Both the position numbers and the translations under genes were made by a program. 64,000 nucleotides of DNA from Poriferisodalis sp965204125 (GTDB lineage: Bacteria; Actinomycetota; Acidimicrobiia; Acidimicrobiales; Poriferisodalaceae): the NCBI RefSeq assembly GCF_965204125.1, contig NZ_OZ241968.1, positions 2,480,001 through 2,544,000 of the forward strand, in the 5' to 3' direction. Of this stretch, positions 60,709 to 64,000 are shown in pieces (within the stretch, counting starts at the first letter, position 1; every line of letters starts with the position of its first letter). The notes under the pieces are model-generated. The model was not told the origin of the DNA, searched no databases, and saw nothing but the letters and a program-made list of their open reading frames with translations.

Positions 60709-61461
60709 CCACCGGCCGGCGCGCTCGGCATGTGGCTGATGGCCGGCACGGGTGCGTGCGCTGCGATCCACCTGCTGGCGTCGAGCGAGCGTCGTCGCCG
60801 CGACCGCCGCCGGCTGAGCGCATTGGGCTGGAGCCCGGCGCGGCTGACCAGCCTGACCGTGATCGTGGCAGTCTGCACGATCGGTGTCGGCGTCGTTGCC
60901 GCAGGTCGGCTGTCGGGCAGCGAGGGAAGCTCGCCCACCACCGCGCTGGCGTGGTCGCTGCTGGCCGCCGTAGTGGCGGCGTGGGCAGTGCCGGGACTCA
61001 TGGCTGGTGCCGTGCTGGCCGGTCACCGGCACCGCGTCGATGGCGCCGTGCTGCTGTGGCTGCGCCGCATACGACTCTTCGTGGCGGCAGGGCATCCGAT
61101 CAGCGTGGCGGTGCTCGATGCGGCCGAGCGCGTCACCGATCCCGCCTTCGCGCCTGCCGCCGGTGCGGTCAACGCAGCCGTGCTCGGCGGGCGCGACCCG
61201 CTCGCCGCCGTAGCGGCACAGCTGGCCGACTCGCCGACGGCGTCGCTGCTGCGCACGGTGGACGCTGCCGAGCGATCCGGAGCTGCCGCCTCGCAGTTGC
61301 TCGACCGCGTCCTCGACCGTGTCGTGCGTGCCATGGACGACCGTCGTCGCGAATCCATCGACCGGCTCGGCCGCTCAGTAGGCGCAGCTGCCTCGCTGCT
61401 CGCTGTCGTCGCCTCCGCCGTCGTCATGGTGACCGTCGTCATGACCCTGCCCTCGGTGTGA
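60694..61461 (+). CDS. tadC: TadC-like inner-membrane pilus assembly protein
   Basis: 255 residues, second GspF-like platform protein. It has N-terminal membrane helices, a basic loop (SSERRRRDRRRLSALG), the T2SSF segment DGAVLLWLRRIRLFVAAGHPISVAVLDAAERVTD, and a last helix (SLLAVVASAVVMVTVVMTLP). ATG 60694 is preceded by GGGAG. The 76-bp gap to the pilin gene is the largest between tadB and it. Confidence 0.82.
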   Translation: MSVPWPPAGALGMWLMAGTGACAAIHLLASSERRRRDRRRLSALGWSPARLTSLTVIVAVCTIGVGVVAAGRLSGSEGSSPTTALAWSLLAAVVAAWAVPGLMAGAVLAGHRHRVDGAVLLWLRRIRLFVAAGHPISVAVLDAAERVTDPAFAPAAGAVNAAVLGGRDPLAAVAAQLADSPTASLLRTVDAAERSGAAASQLLDRVLDRVVRAMDDRRRESIDRLGRSVGAAASLLAVVASAVVMVTVVMTLPSV

Positions 61462-61509
61462 GGAACCGCCGCAATTTGCCGCCCGAGATTCACAACCAGC
61501 CCCCAAAGA

Positions 61510-61523
61510 CCCGCGGAAGCGGG
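61510..61523 (+). promoter_or_regulatory. Short GC hairpin just upstream of the pilin ribosome-binding site
   Basis: CCCGC and GCGGG pair around a GGAA (GNRA) tetraloop. AAAGGAG follows immediately, then the pilin ATG. A stable 5' hairpin at this spot could protect a processed pilin mRNA; that is inference. Confidence 0.45.
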
Positions 61524-61537
61524 AAAGGAGCAAACAC

Positions 61538-61750
61538 ATGGATTCCCCAGTTACCAAGCTGATCTTCATCGCCGCCGCCGTCGCCGCCTCAGTGCTGGTG
61601 GTGACGGTCATGTGGACCACCCTCGGCAGCAACGCCCCCCAATCGACTGACGACGCCGTCGAGTACTCGAAGATCCAAACCGAGAACTTGTGCAAGGCCG
61701 TCGGCGGCAACTGGACCCCCGGCACGAAGACGTGTGCGGCCAGGCCCTAA
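61538..61750 (+). CDS. Small pilin-like protein, probable major Flp-type pilin
   Basis: 70 residues with a short leader (MDSPVTKLIF), one hydrophobic helix (IAAAVAASVLVVTVMWTTLG) and a 35-residue exposed part with two cysteines (LCKAVGGNW, TKTCAARP) probably joined by a disulfide. It has no typical Flp motif (Gly before a TAIEYG-like Glu+5), so identity rests on size, position after TadC and the strongest ribosome-binding site of the operon (AAAGGAG). The cleavage point is unclear; with MDSP leader it may be unprocessed or cleaved atypically. Confidence 0.6.
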   Translation: MDSPVTKLIFIAAAVAASVLVVTVMWTTLGSNAPQSTDDAVEYSKIQTENLCKAVGGNWTPGTKTCAARP

Positions 61751-61845
61751 CTGCACGCGTCCGCGTCGAGGTGTCGACGGTGCGATCTGAAGATCCTCGA
61801 CCGCTTAATGGTCGCACACACTCGATCCGTGTCCGGTGACGCCAC

Positions 61846-62262
61846 ATGGACAGCTCGCTTTCGATTCTGCGCTTGTTCAGCGTGCTGGTGGTGTTCATGG
61901 CGCTGGTGATCTCGATGTTCGCCCGCCAAGTCGGCGCTGCCGCGGCGCAGGGGGCGGCCGACGCCGCCGCCATCGCCGTGACCGACCTCGTGCCGCCCGA
62001 CTGGGACTGCACCGAGACGGACCTGCCGGCCGATGCGACGGCCACGGCGGCCCGGGTTGCGGTGGATCGCGCCGCGCAGCTCGCTGCCGTCCAGCCCACG
62101 GCGGTCGAAGTGCATGCCGACCCGACGTGCTCGGTCATCGTGTCGGTGCGGGTGTCCTCCCAAGGTTGGCTCAGCGGGGGCGAGTCGCTCGGCGTGGCCT
62201 GCCGCCGCCCGCCGTCGGCCGAGGGCGCCGCGCTGTGGGCACCGGTGGCGCCGCCGTGCTGA
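61846..62262 (+). CDS. TadE/TadG-like minor pseudopilin 1
   Basis: 138 residues. N-terminal hydrophobic helix (LRLFSVLVVFMALVISMFA) precedes an Ala-rich helix (AAAQGAADAAAIAVTDLV), the usual TadE layout, and an extracytoplasmic part with four cysteines. Likely a minor pilin of this locus. A 95-bp gap with a GTGCGA/TCGCAC inverted repeat separates it from the pilin gene. Confidence 0.65.
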   Translation: MDSSLSILRLFSVLVVFMALVISMFARQVGAAAAQGAADAAAIAVTDLVPPDWDCTETDLPADATATAARVAVDRAAQLAAVQPTAVEVHADPTCSVIVSVRVSSQGWLSGGESLGVACRRPPSAEGAALWAPVAPPC

Positions 62263-62295
62263 GCAGCGCGCCGCGCTCGTGGAAGCGGCCGGGCC

Positions 62296-62718
62296 ATGGA
62301 TGAATCCATCGGGATGCTGAGCGCAGCGGCAGTGCTGGTGTTCGGTATCTGGCTCGTGGACTACTCCGGCGACGCCACGCGAGCGTCGGGGTCGATCCGG
62401 GCGGCGAGCATCGATGCAGCGCACTACGCGGCCAGCGCGCTCGCCTCGCCCCCGGCCGCGGCCACCGATGCCGACGTCGACAGGCGCGCCGCAGACATCG
62501 CCGAGCGTGTCGTGGGCGCCGCAGCCATCGCCAGCTGCGACAGCGCCGATCAGCGCTACAGCGTCACTGCCGCCGTCCACCGCCTGCCCTCGAAGACCGA
62601 ACCTGCGGCCGTGACGGTCGACGTGACCTGCCCGCTCGCGGTCTCACCCCTGTTCACCGACACCGTCAGCGCCCGCGTCGCCGTCCCGATCCCGCCGGCA
62701 CCCGCCTCCCAGCCATGA
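62296..62718 (+). CDS. TadE/TadG-like minor pseudopilin 2
   Basis: 140 residues with hydrophobic N-terminus (MLSAAAVLVFGIWLVDYSG), an Ala-rich helix (RAASIDAAHYAASALA) and a beta-rich domain with two cysteines. Same overall plan as the preceding gene. The stop TGA overlaps the ATG of the next small ORF. Confidence 0.65.
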   Translation: MDESIGMLSAAAVLVFGIWLVDYSGDATRASGSIRAASIDAAHYAASALASPPAAATDADVDRRAADIAERVVGAAAIASCDSADQRYSVTAAVHRLPSKTEPAAVTVDVTCPLAVSPLFTDTVSARVAVPIPPAPASQP

Positions 62719-62786
62719 GCACCACACGCGGCGTCGCCGACAATCGTCTCGGGGCCCGGGCGCTCGCTCGTCGGTCGCCGCGATGA
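62715..62786 (+). CDS. 23-codon ORF linking two TadE-like genes
   Basis: ATG 62715 overlaps the preceding stop (ATGA) and its own TGA overlaps the next gene's ATG (ATGA). The product would be Arg-rich. The double overlap suggests it carries ribosomes from one gene to the next rather than having a protein function. Not recognised. Confidence 0.4.
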   Translation: MSTTRGVADNRLGARALARRSPR

Positions 62787-63154
62787 GCACGCCCTTCGTC
62801 GCGCTCGCGCTCGCAGCGATGTGCGCGCTGTTCAGTGCCGCGGCTGCCGACACCGCGCAGGTCATGAGCCTGCGGAACCAGTCCGCCGACGAGGCCCGCC
62901 GGGTCGCGATCAGCACGCTCGACTCGTGCGCCGTCAGCGGCGATGCCACCAGCCGCTGCGTGCCGCCGACGGGCTGCACCGCTCCGGCGTGCGTTGTCTG
63001 CCGGCGCGGCGACGCCGTCCAAGCCGACGTGTCGCTGGATTGGTCGCCGGTGGTATTGCGAGGCCTTGCCCCAGCCCACGGCCGTCACGCGCTCAGCCTG
63101 CAAGCGCTCGACGTCGCCGACCTGGCCGGCACCGCCCTGCCCGCCTGCGCTTGA
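62783..63154 (+). CDS. TadE/TadG-like minor pseudopilin 3
   Basis: 123 residues. Hydrophobic, Ala-rich N-terminus (FVALALAAMCALFSAAAA) followed by a helix (ADTAQVMSLRNQSADEARRVA) and a Cys-rich region (CVPPTGCTAPACVVC). Last gene of the second Tad locus. Weak similarity; identity inferred from position and layout. Confidence 0.58.
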   Translation: MSTPFVALALAAMCALFSAAAADTAQVMSLRNQSADEARRVAISTLDSCAVSGDATSRCVPPTGCTAPACVVCRRGDAVQADVSLDWSPVVLRGLAPAHGRHALSLQALDVADLAGTALPACA

Positions 63155-63235
63155 GCGAGTGTTGCTGGTGCGGAACGATGCGCAGCGGTGCGTCCGTGGG
63201 GGTTCGCAGTGCGCTGGAGTCCCTCTCCTCCAGTG

Positions 63236-63667
63236 TCATGCACTCGATGCCGGGTTGATCCAGCGCAGCTCAGCGAAACGGGCGAAATCGGAGTCTGCTG
63301 AGACGATGGCCAGGCCGTGCTCGATGCACAGCGCGGCGAGCGCAGCATCGGGAATCAGGTTGGCGCTGAGATGCAGGTCCCGCACCAGACGCTCGAGGAT
63401 GTTCCGGTACCCCCGGCCGGGTTCGGGAATCCACGCGCTGGGAGCGCCCAGCCAGTCGTCGACGAACGCCCACGCCTCGGCGGGTCCGAGCGGATTCGGC
63501 ACTGCTCGCGGGTTCGTGACGATCCGCAGGAAGCCGGTGAGCGACTGCCAAGGAAGCCCGACCCGACGTGGCCCGTTCAGCGCTCCCTCGAGCCACGTGC
63601 GCGTTGCGTCGTGGAACGGGCTCCGTTCGTCGACCGCGTACAGCAGGACGTTGGCGTCGATGAGCAC
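63236..63667 (-). CDS. vapC: VapC-type PIN-domain ribonuclease toxin
   Basis: 143 residues. PIN acidic residues are visible in LIDANVLLYAVDE (first Asp), LIPDAALAALC and SADSDFARF. The segment WQSLTGFLRIVTNPRA is typical of the TA-system VapC group. Toxins of this family cut tRNA or rRNA. GTG start, six bases after the antitoxin stop. Confidence 0.9.
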   Translation of the reverse strand: MLIDANVLLYAVDERSPFHDATRTWLEGALNGPRRVGLPWQSLTGFLRIVTNPRAVPNPLGPAEAWAFVDDWLGAPSAWIPEPGRGYRNILERLVRDLHLSANLIPDAALAALCIEHGLAIVSADSDFARFAELRWINPASSA

Positions 63668-63673
63668 CCGCAG

Positions 63674-63904
63674 CTACCTCGTGCGCGAGCCTTCGAGCAC
63701 ATCGATGGCCTCGGCCACGTTGCTGACGTCGATCTGGATGCCGAGCGGATGGGTCCGTTGGACGAAGGGGCGAGCGTCCGATGAGGCTGCAAGCCCGCGC
63801 CGCACGAGGTGGTTGACGGCCTCGGAAACGCCCATGCCGGTGTCCTGGCGCAGCCGTGCCAGCGCCCGTGCCGCATCCTCGTCGAATTCGATGGTCGTGC
63901 GCAT
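63674..63904 (-). CDS. vapB: VapB-type ribbon-helix-helix antitoxin
   Basis: 76 residues from ATG 63904. The N-terminal MRTTIEFDEDAARALARLRQ and MGVSEAVNHLVRRGL fit a ribbon-helix-helix DNA-binding dimer; the C-terminal part would bind VapC. The ATG was chosen over the TTG two codons upstream because a -10 box sits immediately before it. Confidence 0.82.
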   Translation of the reverse strand: MRTTIEFDEDAARALARLRQDTGMGVSEAVNHLVRRGLAASSDARPFVQRTHPLGIQIDVSNVAEAIDVLEGSRTR

Positions 63905-63940
63905 GAGCAAAATATAGCACGAACATGGGGAAAATTAAGC
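63904..63940 (-). promoter_or_regulatory. vapBC promoter predicting a leaderless transcript
   Basis: On the minus strand TATATT (63916-63911) lies six bases before the ATG at 63904, so transcription would start at or next to the A of the start codon. No ribosome-binding site precedes the ATG, as expected for a leaderless mRNA. TTAATT, 16 bp further upstream, is a weak -35 candidate. Confidence 0.6.
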
Positions 63941-64000
63941 ATGCAAATGAGCAATCAAGTGCATGATCACGCCTCCAGAGTCAGATCTGTGCAGGACGCG

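Overview
The window is high-GC DNA with dense, mostly co-directional genes, many GTG starts and many 1-8 bp stop/start overlaps. The core gene order yebC-ruvC-ruvA-ruvB-queA-tgt-yajC-secD-secF ... relA-hisS-aspS-(two small membrane proteins)-alaS-ruvX-mltG-aroE-aroB-aroQ-efp-nusB is the actinobacterial arrangement. Together with Tad-pilus loci, alkyl-sulfatase-like enzymes and peptide importers it points to an actinomycetote, most likely of the Acidimicrobiia (inference from gene order and protein character only). No rRNA, tRNA, CRISPR array or complete insertion sequence was seen.

Layout. 1-4.5 kb: part of a Tad (Flp) pilus locus on the minus strand (CpaF-type ATPase, CpaE-like protein with a degenerate P-loop, CpaB/SAF protein), divergent from a prepilin peptidase. 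4.7-10.5 kb: a peptide-type ABC importer in which the second permease and first ATPase are fused; a 48-nt stem-loop separates the binding-protein gene from the permease genes. 10.5-15.3 kb: a second binding lipoprotein preceded by a short ORF with a run of 16 G, then a type I sulfatase and an alkyl-sulfatase-like metallo-beta-lactamase-fold enzyme. 15.5-24.5 kb: Holliday-junction processing (ruvCAB), queuosine tRNA modification (queA, tgt) and protein export (yajC, secD, secF).

24.5-36.3 kb is an accessory block lying between secF and relA. It holds a type II toxin-antitoxin pair, a four-gene minus-strand operon encoding a 3-helix membrane protein, a membrane-anchored von Willebrand A protein, a large tubulin/FtsZ-superfamily protein and an 872-aa membrane protein, and a divergent surface lipoprotein with an HNH (DUF1524-type) nuclease domain. 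This tubulin-like/vWA operon is the best candidate for a poorly characterised system.

36.4-52.9 kb returns to housekeeping: stringent response (relA), three aminoacyl-tRNA synthetases, ruvX, mltG, shikimate genes (aroE, aroB, aroQ) with a second prepilin peptidase between aroE and aroB, efp, nusB and a Bcr/CflA-type efflux protein. 53.1-63.2 kb is a second, nearly complete Tad locus on the plus strand: two large surface/secreted proteins, CpaB/SAF, a CpaF with an extra N-terminal domain, TadB, TadC, a small pilin-like protein with a strong ribosome-binding site, and three TadE/G-like minor pseudopilins. The window closes with a vapBC toxin-antitoxin pair whose promoter predicts a leaderless transcript.
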